Shown piece after piece: positions 44,410 to 55,964 of a DNA stretch of 64,000 nt; position 1 is the first letter of the stretch; each line of letters opens with the position of its first letter. The stretch covers positions 3,262,602-3,326,601 of the forward strand of contig CM041531.1 of assembly GCA_023238725.1 (NCBI GenBank), in the 5' to 3' direction. Made by a program: the position numbers and the translations under genes. The notes below the pieces were generated by a model. It did no database searches. It saw only the letters and a program-made list of their open reading frames with translations, and was not told where the DNA came from. The DNA is from Scortum barcoo (Eukaryota; Chordata; Actinopteri; Centrarchiformes; Terapontidae).

Positions 44410-44930
44410 GAACTAAATTTAGTCTGCAGATGAGACAGAGGCAGAGTAGATGTTGGTGAACTGTCTTTATTGTTTATGGATAAAGCAGGCAGAGATAAGA
44501 CGAGTATTCACAGGAGAGGAACAAGGAAGGGACAAAGCTCGCGAGAGGACATTGACGATCAGATAAAAAACAAAGGAAGGGGACCGGTATATAAACTGTG
44601 GGGTAAAGTGAAGTGGAAACAGGTGAGGAGACTAACAGGGGACAGGTGAAACTAATCAGGGTACGGAGCTGAACAATCTAAGAAGAGAAACACACAAGGA
44701 CAGGAAGTAAAGTGACAGACATGTGAGGAGAGAAAAGAATACAAAATAAAACAGGAAGTGAGCAGAACTGGAGCTGACAAATACAAGGACAGGAAACCAG
44801 GAACAACCAACACAGGACACAAGGAACGAGAGACAAGCAGGAACACAAGAACACAAGAACACAAGGCAGACAACACAAGAAAACAACAGGGCATGATGCA
44901 AAACCAGAACAATGTTCAGTTTTGGTAAAT
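44410..44930 (-). repeat. LTR-like repeat fragment in an LRR intron
   Basis: The minus strand resembles 11593-11960 and 17430-17770 (for example cttcctgttttattttgtat and cacatgtctgtcactttact). Ends are not resolved. Together with the preceding repeat it explains why this intron is about 600 bp longer than its sisters. Confidence 0.55.
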
Positions 44931-45428
44931 GGTCACATCTGTATACAGAAAATCTTCTGAACTAGTATTTGTTTTCAATTGATAAAGTTCATTTCCTGAA
45001 AGTAAAAATAATCAGTTTTCTTTTAATTTCTATAAATTGTATGTGTTTTCACAAATAATGTCTGATCATTAATATTGATTCTTCAGAACACACACACACA
45101 CATCAAAGTATATTTCCAAATGCAGCTGTTTAAAGGATCAATACAGTATTGGATCCTCTAATTCCAGACTTGACTGAGATCAGCAGCTTGTTATTAATCT
45201 GTGCTGACATGAATCGGTGTGTGAATGTTGTGGTGACATTTGGATGATGTCTGTAGAAGGCTGACATGATGATGATCCACAATAACACAATGACAAAGTC
45301 TCTCTACTCATTTTATGGAAAAGCTCATTGATCAGGACACAGTAATGTTGAGCTGCACATTTAAAACCTGAACACATCTGACTGGATTATAAATGGATTT
45401 TTATCTTCATCATTTATTCTTTATTCAG

Positions 45429-45603
45429 ATTGAGTGGCTGCAGTTTGTCAGAGATCAGCTGTGCTTCTCTGGCCTCAGCTCTGAAGTCCAAACCCCTCCC
45501 ATCTGAGAGATCTGGAGCTGAGTCACAACAAGCTGCAGGATTCAGGAGTGAAGCTGCTGTGTGGTTTTCTGGAGAGTCCACACTGTAGACTGCAGACTCT
45601 GAG
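45429..45603 (+). pseudogene. NLR gene C, LRR exon 5, 1-bp insertion
   Basis: 175 bp. The extra A is in gtccaaacccctcc (about 45489-45492). It otherwise has the standard LRR module and splice sites. Its counterpart in gene A (425-598) is intact. Confidence 0.8.
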
Positions 45604-46424
45604 GTCAGACACCATTTTTTCCTTCTGTGCTGAGATTAATATGATGATGTGAAAGTTGTGGTGACACTAAACTGCAGACATAAGGCTGATATTATACTGA
45701 TCCACACTGAGTATCTTCATGCTAAAGTCCATTTTCTTCTTCAGTGGTTTAGTCCATTGACTGTGGCAGAGCAATGTTGAGCTCCACATTTAAAACCTGA
45801 ATATAACAAGAAAAATCCTCCACTGGATAATTCACTCTGAACCTCTTCAATACCTGATTTTCATCTGATATTCACCAACATATGTTTTCAATAAATGATC
45901 ATAAAAATACACAAATGTAATGAATACAAAGATAATCTCTATTTCAACTATCAGACAATCACAAATATATTCAGTTTTTTTCTGTTCCTAAAATAAATAT
46001 TGTAGATGTCTTTTGTTCACATTTCTCCAAAATTCATCCTGACATATTTGGTTTCTTTTGGAAACTTTGGGATCTTGAGTCCAAACTTCAGTCAGTTTCT
46101 GTGAGTTTTTCTTTGTGTTTGTCTGCACAACATGAGTTAGTATAGATGGAGCCACTGGTGGAGCTGGCAGAGTTTAAGAGGTGAAGTCACTTCGTCTTTA
46201 TTGAAGTAGCAGCACGTTGTCATTAATATTAATGAGAGCTCTTTTTCACTTTCTGTATTTGACAGTTTTGAAGCTGCATCCTGTTGGGTTCAGGTGTTTG
46301 GAGTTTCCATTTTCTAAACTTCTACTTTCTAAACCTTCTTCAGCTCTGAACAGATTATTAAACACTGAATTATTTCAAACAGGAACATTGTTTTCTAAAG
46401 TCACATCATTTATTCTTTATTCAG

Positions 46425-46598
46425 ATTGTGGCGCTGCAGTTTGTCAGAGATCAGCTGTGCTTCTCTGGCCTCAGCTCTGAAGTCCAACCCCTCCCATCTG
46501 AGAGAGCTGGAGCTGAGTGACAACAAGCTGCAGGATTCAGGAGTGAAGCTGCTGTGTGGTTTTCTGGAGAGTCCACACTGTAGACTGCAGACTCTGAG
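46425..46598 (+). CDS. NLR gene C, LRR exon 6, last repeat (intact)
   Basis: 174 bp, open throughout: LWRCSLSEISCASLASALKS, ELELSDNKLQDSG, HCRLQTLR. Acceptor ttcag at 46424, donor GTCAGT at 46599. It is the counterpart of the frameshifted gene A exon at 1417. Confidence 0.9.
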
Positions 46599-47170
46599 GT
46601 CAGTCGGGGGTTTGACTCTGTTTGTGCTTTTTCAGAAGTATTTAACAAAACACAGGGACTTTAATGTGTTACTTCCCATGAGGTTTCCCTCCAGTTCACC
46701 TTCAACTGTGTGAGCACCCAAACCAACCAGTAGGAGTTTCTCTCGATCAGCAACAAGGATGAGAACCCTCACAGCCAAATGTACAGAGGTTCCTCTGCTG
46801 CGAATTAAAGTTCCTTTGTTGGGAGTAATCTAGTCTATCACAACACATCAGTGATTTTACCCATTTAGTGCAGTTTCTCCTTTTGATCAATCTTTTGTTT
46901 CTTTTCTTCTCTGCATTCTTTCAATCTTCCACAAACAATAAAGTGCAAGCTGACAATGAAAATCAACATTTTACAGTCAGTTAAACATTTTATCAGACAT
47001 ATGTGACTTTACATTCGAGAAAAAAAGCTTGTTTGTGTCTGCAGTCAGTTGTAGTCTTTGTTGTGAAGATGTGATACGATGCAAAGCATTTGATCATTTG
47101 GCTTGTGTCGAGACTCTGAAGCTGGCTAAACTGGATCCATAATTATTCGGGATTGTTTTCCTCTCTACAG
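46599..47170 (+). other. Last intron of gene C
   Basis: No gene. It matches 1592-2162 closely. Confidence 0.7.
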
Positions 47171-47200
47171 GATCGATAAAAAGACAAGCCGTTCTCACAG
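47171..47200 (+). CDS. NLR gene C, 30-bp C-terminal exon
   Basis: Acceptor ctctctacag, donor GTGAGT. In phase it reads RIDKKTSRSH and then reaches TGA at 47429-47431 in the following exon. It aligns with 2163-2192 of gene A in length and splice sites but differs at about seven of ten codons, unusually divergent for this otherwise very similar pair. Confidence 0.5.
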
Positions 47201-47431
47201 GTGAGTATTGAAACTGTGTCCTCCTTTTATTAAACTATTGTACATTAAAATTTCATCTTAAAATGAACGCATCCTCATTTACAACAAAATATTTCTTTAG
47301 TTCCTTTTATGTTAGAGCTGTAAATTCACATCAGTTTGAAAAATATTCAAGAATTTAGCCTGCTAATTTTTCTCTCTCCATTCAAGTTTTCATTATTGTT
47401 CTTTCTCTTTGACTTCTCCTCCATCAGATGA

Positions 47432-48002
47432 GGTTGATGTCAACACTGGATGTGAAAGAAAACCTGCCTGAAGATGACAAAAAGGTGTGAGAGGAGCAGC
47501 TGCACAGTGTGAAGTCCTCCAGTATAAACCATGAATGACTTCACTTGGACATTTATTGAGGTTTCAACACTCAAAATGAGATTTATCACAACAGAAATGA
47601 CACTTAAAATATTGTAAATTTAAATTATTAATTCACAAAAACACTGAGAAGCTGGCCACTGTTCTATCACGTCTCACAGTTCATGCATGAAAGTGATGTG
47701 AAATGATTTCATTTCATTAAAGCAGGTTTTCATATAAAGAAACATGTTTGAAGATGCTGAGATTTATTTACAGTTTCACTCAACAAAACACTTTCAGCCA
47801 CATTAGGAATAACAGGCACCTGGAAGAAGGTTCAAATATGACCTGAAGTCTGACTTGTCAAAACTCCACATTTCATCTTAATGAAATGAAAAAAGGACTT
47901 GATGTGAATGAAAGCTGATCTTTCTTCCTGCTGAACTCTGATGCTGATCTGAGAAGAGACATTTCAGCAGGAATGGAGGCAGAAGAGTCCATCTCCACAT
48001 CG
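47432..48002. other. 3' flank of gene C
   Basis: Matches 2422-2617 and 4045-4410. It lacks the 1.4-kb segment present after gene A. No gene. Confidence 0.6.
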
Positions 48003-48063
48003 TCAGCGCTCCTCTGCCAGCAGGGATCTAAAGTTCTTCAGCTCTCTGATGCTGGTGGAAATC
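48003..48063 (-). CDS. Unidentified minus-strand gene, terminal coding exon (copy 2)
   Basis: Copy of 4411-4471 with one visible base change. The stop codon complement TCA is at 48003-48005. The reading frame and acceptor are kept. Confidence 0.55.
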
Positions 48064-48326
48064 CTGCAGGACATTTCATGAAGAGACAGTTATCTCTGAG
48101 GGGGGTGTACACATGTGTTATACAAAGAAAACAGCAACAGAAATGTCCAATATGTTCTCACTGCCATTAACACCAAGTTATTCTGAGGACATAAAAAAGC
48201 AGTTTTCATGTTATGTCCTGAAGTATTTAGGTAATCTTTGGCTCAGCTCTTTGGTCAGTGTTAAGGTTCAGATTAGGTTGAATTATTCTTATTAAATCAC
48301 TACATGATGCCCACAGACTCTCCCAC

Positions 48327-48423
48327 CTTCCAAAGGCGTTGAGCAGGGACACGATCTCCTGTCGGCTGAGCTGGAAACTGGGTCGCTGGACGCTGGACAT
48401 GGACAGAGCTTCAATCTGTCGCT
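48327..48423 (-). CDS. Unidentified minus-strand gene, penultimate exon (copy 2)
   Basis: Copy of 4735-4831: same length, splice sites and phase, with STSS read as SMSS. Because the upstream exon is truncated at 52638, this copy is probably a gene fragment. Confidence 0.6.
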
Positions 48424-48463
48424 CTGAAAACAAAATCTTTAGAGATGTTCCTAATCCCTGAGT

Positions 48464-48465
<2 letters not shown>

Positions 48466-48503
<38 letters not shown>
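48466..48503. repeat. (GA)n microsatellite
   Basis: An expanded version of the tract at 4874-4897. Confidence 0.95.
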
Positions 48504-48506
<3 letters not shown>

Positions 48507-48724
48507 GAAATCACAATGCAGCTGCACTACACAACACATATAATGATGTAAAGGTCATTATTTAATATTAACCCACAGATCATCAGTGGTGGAGGAAGGA
48601 CTCACATCCTTTACTTAAGCACTCACATACTTTTACTTCAGTACTAATACCACACTAAAAAACAACTCCACTGCATTGAAAATGTTTCTTTAGTAAAAGT
48701 ATGAAAGTACAATCAGAAAAATGT

Positions 48725-49494
48725 AGTTAAAGTATTCAAAGTAAAGTCCTGTGTCAGTAAAGTGTCCCCTGTGTCTGTTGTCCTGTTGTCTGTTCTCTCA
48801 TTAGATGATTCTTCCTCATCATTCATTAATGTAAAAGCAGGATTTTACTGTTGGAGTTGGTTGAGGTGGATCATTTCAACTAAACTTTTTTGTATTTTTG
48901 GGACTGCAGCTAATGATTCTTTTCATTCTGGATCAATCTGCTGATTCTTTTCTCCATTGATCCATTGATTGATTGTTTGGCTTTGTTAAAAAGAGTGAAA
49001 ATAGTGAGAAATGCCGTCACAATGACTTGACCCAGAGCCCAAAGTGACACCTTCACAATGCTTGTTGTGTCCAAACTTCAACATTATTAAAATCTTTTAA
49101 AGGAAAAGCAGCAAATCTTCACATGTAAGAAGCTTGGACAACAAAATATTTTTACAAGAAAGATGATTTTAAAAAATCATTGAAACCAATTAATTGTTGC
49201 TTGTTTCAGCTGCACTTGGCCTTTAAAAGTATGTTTCGTATGTTTTAATCTGTCAAATCACTAAAGCTTTCAGTAAAAAGTAGAAGATAAACGTTACGTG
49301 AAAAGAAAAGACTCAAAGTAAAAGTATCTCAAAGTTGTACTTGGTGTTGAAGTTTATTGAAAGACGAGTCAATGACGTGCAAAGTTTCCTTAAAAATTCG
49401 AGGTTTCAAGATTTCTTTTCTTTTGGAGACATCAGATTTTAAATGATATTAACTGGTGACAATAAAGTGAAATTCACTGTAAATAAAAACTTTC
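48725..49494. repeat. Intronic block repeated at 53525-54290
   Basis: About 765 bp, from atgtagttaaagtattcaaa to aaataaaaactttc, occurs on both sides of the BEL fragment in the same orientation. At 49494 it runs into the BEL integrase end; at 54290 it runs into other sequence (aaggcctttt). Confidence 0.75.
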
Positions 49495-52490
49495 ATCTGC
49501 GTCTGAGGTAGCAGTCGTCTGGATGAAATACCCCAGAGGGTATAAAAGGCTTTGTGTTGAGAAGCAGTAGATGGTTGGGCGTGAGGGGTTCCAGATCGTT
49601 AGGGTCATTAGAGGCTTTTATGATGGGCCTATCGTTGATAATTGATTCAACCTCACATAACAAAGTCTGTCAAGTTCTTTGAGAGCATCCCTGAGTTCTC
49701 CTTCCGCTCTGATGAGATTGGTCCCATTATCCGAGCGCATTAACTTGACCTCTCCTTGCAATGAACCTTCAGATTGCATTTATGCAGGAGTGTGTGTCCA
49801 ATGAATATACTGAAGATGACCCCGTATCGTTTAACAGTTTTTCTGCCACACTTGACCTCAAATGGTCCGAAGAAATCAACACCAACGTTAGTGAAAGGTG
49901 GGTGATCTGGAGCGACTCTGTCTATAGGGAGATCTGCCATGTGCTGCTCACCTCTGCTCCCACTCAGTCTTCTGCAGACGACACACTTAGCCACTAGCTT
50001 GCTAGTATAGCTGCGTTGGCACTTGGAACCCAGTACTGCTGCCTGAGCTGAGAAAGGATGTAATTTCGTCCACTGTGGCCAGTATTCTCATGAATCTGCC
50101 TGATGATGAGCTGGGTAACGTGATGATTCTTAGGAAGTACAGCAGGATGCTTGGCTTGTGCTGGCATCGCTGACCTGCACAATCTGCCACCTACTCTTAA
50201 CACACCATCCTGGAGAACTGGAGACAGTTTATGAAGGTGGCCACTGAACCCATCTTAAGCGCTGCAATCTCTTCTGGAAAGGATCTTCTTTGGCAATACT
50301 TTATGATTTCCACCTCTGCTTGCATAAGTTCCTTTACAGAGAGAGCTCTTTTATCCAACTCCCATTTTTGAGTCTTCAGTTGGTCTTTCCTCACTTTCTC
50401 ATTTTCCTCGATCTTTTTGGCTTTCACTCTTTCCTCACATGCTTGTTTTAGTGCTTCCTTGACCTTGAGAATCCAAGCAATTGCTTTTTTAAGTCTGTGC
50501 CACTCAGAATAGTGAGAGATGAGTTTGTCGACTGCATCCTGTTCTACACACAAAGTGTTTACCACCGCAGTCCGCTTGTTGCTTTCCCTTTCTTTACAGG
50601 TACCAGCTTTTTTATGAATGTGGAGAAAGGTAGGATGTTTTAGGGAACACTCCATGTAATTTTCTGTGTGCATCCACTACTCATGTGTCCAGGTGACAGA
50701 CAGCAGAAGCAAATTCCTTTGTTTTTCAAAAAATCCATCTTTTCTGAATGTGGTTTCTTGTTCAGTTCATTACAGGAGTCTAATTTGTGCTCTCCCTGAC
50801 AGAACAGACACTTGAGGGCTGAAGCTGAGGGTTTTCCACTCACTTTTTGCACCGGTGAAACACTGGTAGTGAAACCACTCTCTCCCCCTCAGGATATTCG
50901 GAGGGCCGAGAACTGGTCCTGGTGTTCGTCTACCTGACGGTGTGGAGGAGGTCTCCTTTAAATTCCCAAACAAAGGGTGTGAAAGAATCCTAGCTTGGTG
51001 ATCACTGAAATCAACTAGATCTGTAAATCTAGCTCTCCGTCCAATTTTTCTCTTGAAGATCATATGCCAAGCCTCTCCACTTCTCCTTAAGTTTGTATGG
51101 CAGCTTAGAGAAGATGGCCTTTATCGTGGGTTGGACTATCCATCTCCTCCATATACTCAATGCTGTCCATTATTTTACAGCATCCAGTTAAAAACACAGT
51201 GTAAGCTTGCAGAGCTTCCGCATCTTCAGGTTTAACTGATGGCCAGCTGAGGGCTTTATCAATGTGAGCTGTGGCAGTCTTGTAGTCATCACCAAAATAC
51301 TTCTTTAGGAGCCTTTTGGCCTCCTTGTATCCTCTAGATGGTTCCTTGTGTTGACAGCTCTGTACCAGTTCTCGGGGTTGCCCCATGGTAAACTGCTCCA
51401 AAAAATACAACCTGTCTTTGCAGTTTTCCGTCTTATCCTCAATACCATGCTCGAATGCACATATAAAGAACTTGTACTCCAATGGATCACCTTTGAACGT
51501 TGGTATGCTGAGAGGTGGTAATGATGATAATCCTTGTTGCTTTACCAGTACTTCAGTTATGGTATTTTGATGATGCATGATATCAACGATACCGCCCATG
51601 TCAGCTGGCTCCACCTTTATCCTGATTGACAGCCTCTCCTGTAACTGTCCCCTGGTGCAGACATTACAATTTGAGGCTGTTGGGACGTCTCTTTCTGTCT
51701 TACAACAGGCCCCTCCTTTATGCTGCTTGGCCTTGGAGTGATGGGGAGGTATACGGTTCGACCACTTTCTATTAACCGGCTGCGTGTCCTTCTGACTGTG
51801 TGATCTGAGCAGGCGGAGTAAGCAGCTGCTCTTCCAAAATGTGCACATTTGGTTTTGTGACAGTATCAGTGGAGGTGTGCACCATTTCCACAGCCCCCTC
51901 TGAAGCTTCCTGAAAGCCACCATTTTATCGAAATACTCCTTCCTTCCATCTCTTGGTCTCGTATCCATACCATTAGTGTTCTCAAACTCTGTGAAAACCT
52001 CCAGTTTACCACTAGTGGCTTGTATTTCAGTTAGCATTTCCAGTTGCTCCTTTTTTGCTTTCAGCCTGGCCTGGCTTCAAATTCCTCCAGTGATGCTGCT
52101 TTAGGTTCATACCACTCTGTTTGGTCCTGCTCCACTTCCACTTCAGATATTTTATTTAGCATTGCTTTCACATCTTCACTGAGTTCATTTAACTCCAGCA
52201 CACAACTTTAAGAAATCATTGGCCATTTTTGCTTGAACCAATTCCAAGTTTCCATAATTTCCCGTAGGTTGTTCATTTCTTTTCTTAGTAAGTGCACCCA
52301 ATTTAGCACTTCTTGATCCCTTCAGTTTCTGCAAAAGGTCCTTAGAAAAAACACTTTCCTCCATTATGTGGGCAGATAATCAGAACCAGAATCAGAAGGT
52401 CTCAGATCATGATGAAATTCAGCAACGTTGCAAAGAGTGAACAGAAAAACAGGACAGGCTGTGGATGCAGCAGGTTTGAACACATCAAAA
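49495..52490 (-). mobile_element. BEL/Pao fragment, internally deleted (copy 2)
   Basis: Same structure and orientation as 5582-8734: integrase part (49495-50520), CCHC knuckles (50640-50852), gag (51105-52360), and the same missing protease-RT-RNase H. It lacks the L2 insertion. About 150 bp of the integrase C-terminal half is additionally missing near 49670. One gag frame is open for 310 codons (51105-52037). Confidence 0.8.
51105..52037 (-). pseudogene. BEL/Pao gag frame (copy 2)
   Basis: A long open frame with the DUF1759-type core (FFICAFEHGIEDKTENCKDR, YGFD-like KKYFGDDYKTATAHIDKAL) and a degenerate N-terminal half read partly out of frame. It has no start that fits the expected N-terminus. 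CCHC knuckles follow in another frame. Confidence 0.7.
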
Positions 52491-52585
52491 GCTTTGCAGG
52501 CAGCTCATGACATCATCCCCGTTCACTCCTTCCGCTTCACCTCGACCGAGTCAAACTCAAACAATAAAGCCTCCTGGGCCTTTAC

Positions 52586-52638
52586 CGTCCGCCAGATCCA
52601 CTTCGCTGCCCGTCCAGCAGCCCAGCCACGGCGATCCA
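52586..52638 (-). pseudogene. Unidentified minus-strand gene, truncated exon (copy 2)
   Basis: Only the last 53 bp before the GTAAAG donor remain. A 346-bp deletion (positions 10441-10786 in copy 1) removed the rest and the acceptor, with a ca microhomology at the junction. Confidence 0.55.
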
Positions 52639-53524
52639 GACCAGTAAGCAAAAAGTCACCAATTATCCTATTAACTGAAAGTAAGTAAACCTCGGGGGGA
52701 AAATATCTATTTTTATTTAATGGAGCAAAAATATGTGTTTTTTTTTATTCAAAACAAACAAACCTTTGAATTTGGCTCCTACATTAGAGAAGATTCAAAG
52801 GTTTTGAGTTTGGATTTATCAGATTGTATAATTTGACAAAGCCTGTTGTTGAATATCATCCCTTTATAAACCTGTAAAAAACTCAAACTCAAAGAGGAAG
52901 AAAATACCTCTGCATGAAGGGTTTAAGAAAATATTTTTCACTGAAGAGAGATAAGAGTTTTGTGAACATCTGAGTACAGATTCACCAACCTTTTACTGTT
53001 GTAAATTAAAGTTACAAGTAATTTACATTAAATGTGTGCATCTCTAACTTATTTTATCTTAAATTCATTCTGCAACTACAAATCTAAACATTAACTAACT
53101 TGTTTTTTCTAAAGCAGACTTTTTTCACACACAAATGATCTCTGAACATAATCTTCACGAGCTCCAGATCTCTTCAACCTTTGCTTGAACTGATGAGATT
53201 TCTGCTTTTTCACGAACTGCATGAAACTATAAAATATTCTGCACGACTTTCACTGATCATCGCTTGAAAAAGGGAAACCATAATGCAACTTAATGATGTC
53301 TTTCATTAGAGCCGGTTCCTCCTTCATGTCTCCTCTAGATAAAAATAAAGTTTTACAAAATTCAAGCAAAGAAATCACAGTGAAAAGATCCCTAAAGCTT
53401 CATTATAATTGCACTTTGTTTTCAGTTATAGAGTAGTACTGCCACTGATGGAAGAAGTATTCAGATGCTTTAAAAGCACGACTAAAAGTACTACTACCAC
53501 AATATACTCCCATTCCTTCAGTAT
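52639..53524. other. Spacer, end of the gene C duplicated block
   Basis: Matches 10787-11358 up to about 53212, then unrelated sequence. No gene is recognised. Confidence 0.5.
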
Positions 53525-54290
53525 AATTACTAAAATGTAGTTAAAGTATTCAAAGTAAAGTCCTGTGTCAGTAAAGTGTCCCCTGTGTCTGTTGTCCTGT
53601 TGTCTGTTCTCTCATTAGATGATTCTTCCTCATCATTCATGTAAAAGCAGGATTTTACTGTTGGAGTTGGTTGAGGTGGATCATTTTAAACTGTTTTGTA
53701 TTTTTGAACTGCAGCTAATGATTCTTTTCATTCTGGATCAATCTGCTGATTCTTTTCTCCATTGATCCATTGATTGATTGTTTGCTTTGTAAAAAGAGTG
53801 AAAATAGTGAGAAATGCCGTCACAATGACCCAGAGCCCAAAGTGACACCTTCACAATGCTTGTTGTGTCAAAACTTCAACATTATTAAAACCTTTTAAAG
53901 GAAAAGCAGCAAATCTTCATATGTAAGAAGCTTGAACAACAAAATATTTTTACAAGAAAGATGATTTTAAAAATCATTGAAACCAATTAATTGTCGCTTG
54001 TTTCAGCTGCACTTGGCCTTTAAAAGTATGTTTCGTATGTTTTAATCTGTCAAATAACTAAAGCTTTCAGTAAAAAGTAGAAGATAAAAGTGGTGTGAAA
54101 AGAAAAGACTCAAAGTAAAAGTATCTCAAAGTTGTACTTGGTGTTGAAGTTATTGAAAGACGAGTCAATGACGTGCAAAGTTTTCTTAAAAATTCGAGGT
54201 CTCAAGATTTCTTTTCTTTTGGAGACATCAGATTTTAAATGATATGAACTGGTGACAATAAAGTGAAATTCACTGAAAATAAAAACTTTC
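53525..54290. repeat. Third copy of the intronic block (48725-49494)
   Basis: Direct repeat of the left flank of the BEL fragment, ending exactly where the other two copies meet the retrotransposon. Confidence 0.75.
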
Positions 54291-55964
54291 AAGGCCTTTT
54301 GTTCAAAGCCTATTTGAACCTGTTTTACTGAATCACACACACACACACACACTTCCTCGCTCCCACGCAGACATTCACACTTATTTTTTTTTGTACAGAC
54401 CAGAATAATTCATAACTTCATATCAGCATTAAGAAGTACCTACAGAGTACGGACACAACAGGCCGAGTTCGACGCCTGCGGGACTCGTTCACACTGCGCC
54501 GACGTCCAATTCAGAGTCAAGGATTAATCAGTGACTCAAGAAAAGAAAAAACCCTGCAGATTAATCAGTAATGGAAATAATGAGATATTTTGGGCACTTA
54601 TCTCAGACAAGCCACATTTAAAGAGTCTAAAGATCCAGAATAAATGAATGAATCTTTTATTTTCTCGTTTCTCTTTTCACAATGAGGATGCTGATCTTTG
54701 TGTGTAATAATCACAGATCATGTTCTCATGTAGATAAACATGTTGATGCAGCCAATCAACTGATAATTATTGATGATTATACAGAAACTTTGAATGTTAA
54801 AACTGTTGCTTTTAAGTAAAGATTCATGTTAAATGTAAAAATACGACTTTAAAATGCCTTTTATTAATCGAACACAGCAGCCAGAGTGTGTGAATGCATA
54901 TGAAGTGATATTTCATACACGCATGTATGACAGCTGTGTATTAATCAAATATTTTCTCTGATTAAAGGAAATCTATTTTAATAATTTCTGCCGCTTTCTA
55001 AATAAAAAACACATTTTTCACCTGTCTCCTGTTATTCTCTTCACCTGTCTCCTGTTATTCTCTTCCTTTCTCTCTTCCTCTTTCCTTTCCTATTTCCACA
55101 ATCCAAAAATGAAAAACGAGAAAACCAAATTAAAAAAACGCTCCGTTTTTTGGATTTTGGCGATTCCTTTTCTTATTTTTCCTTCAGAAATTACAGACGC
55201 AGACCCGGAAGTCAGAGTAAATATGTCAAAATAAAAGCCAGGATAAACGTGTAACAGTATGCGAGCACATTGTATACGAGGATAATGTTAAAATATACAC
55301 ATATAAATAACTGCGTTGAGCCACAAAAAACTACATCTATATGTTCTTTTGAGCAGACAGTGACCCGGAAGTTAAAAAAATTCAAAATAAAACCCTAGAG
55401 GAGGACGCGTAACCAGGGTTAGGACAGATTGTTCACCGTTTCAGTAATCACAGTGCCGCCATATTACATGTTGATGAGTCAATAAAATACTCAGATTTTC
55501 TCGAAGTGTTTACCCGATCGACATCACACCAAGTGCAAACAGGTTACGTCCCTTATAGTTAGATTAAATGTTGTCTCAGGGACCCACACCTGAGTATATT
55601 TAGGTTTTCATACCTGTCTACCAGTTTTCATAAATAACCTCACCATTGTGACGTCATATTCTCCATATAGTGTTGAAACTTTTACTGAAAAAAGTGAATA
55701 ACTGTCAGCAGGGTTGAAAGTATTTCGTCTAAATTTTATGTTTTTTCACTATCGTGAAATTATGCGGCTTCATAATTTTGAAAAAGAATAAAGTGTAATT
55801 TTTTTTGTTCACAGTATTCTGTGGTTAACTGACCTGTTTACGTTTTACAGCATCTTACAATTTATTTTTATGCACTACTTAGCTCTAGATGTGTCCATAT
55901 ATAAAACATGTAGCTGCTAAACCGAATGAGCTCTAAAGATGATGTGATGGTGTGCACATATTCA
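54291..55964. other. Spacer with the segmental duplicate of 16911-18310
   Basis: A (CA)n tract is at 54335-54352. The block 54680-55964 matches 16911-18310 but carries a different internal repeat at about 55085-55440, with two partial direct repeats around cccggaagt. No gene is supported. Confidence 0.6.

Noticed and set aside
41646..46598. Regularly spaced near-identical repeats suggesting a CRISPR-like array
   Set aside because: Units are 174-177-bp LRR exons with about 0.9-kb introns in a vertebrate genome.
54430..54515. CpG-richer stretch with an exon-like minus-strand frame (RRSVNESRRRRTRP) and a GTACTT donor
   Set aside because: Its end phase does not fit the next exon of the unidentified minus-strand gene, and no second copy supports it.
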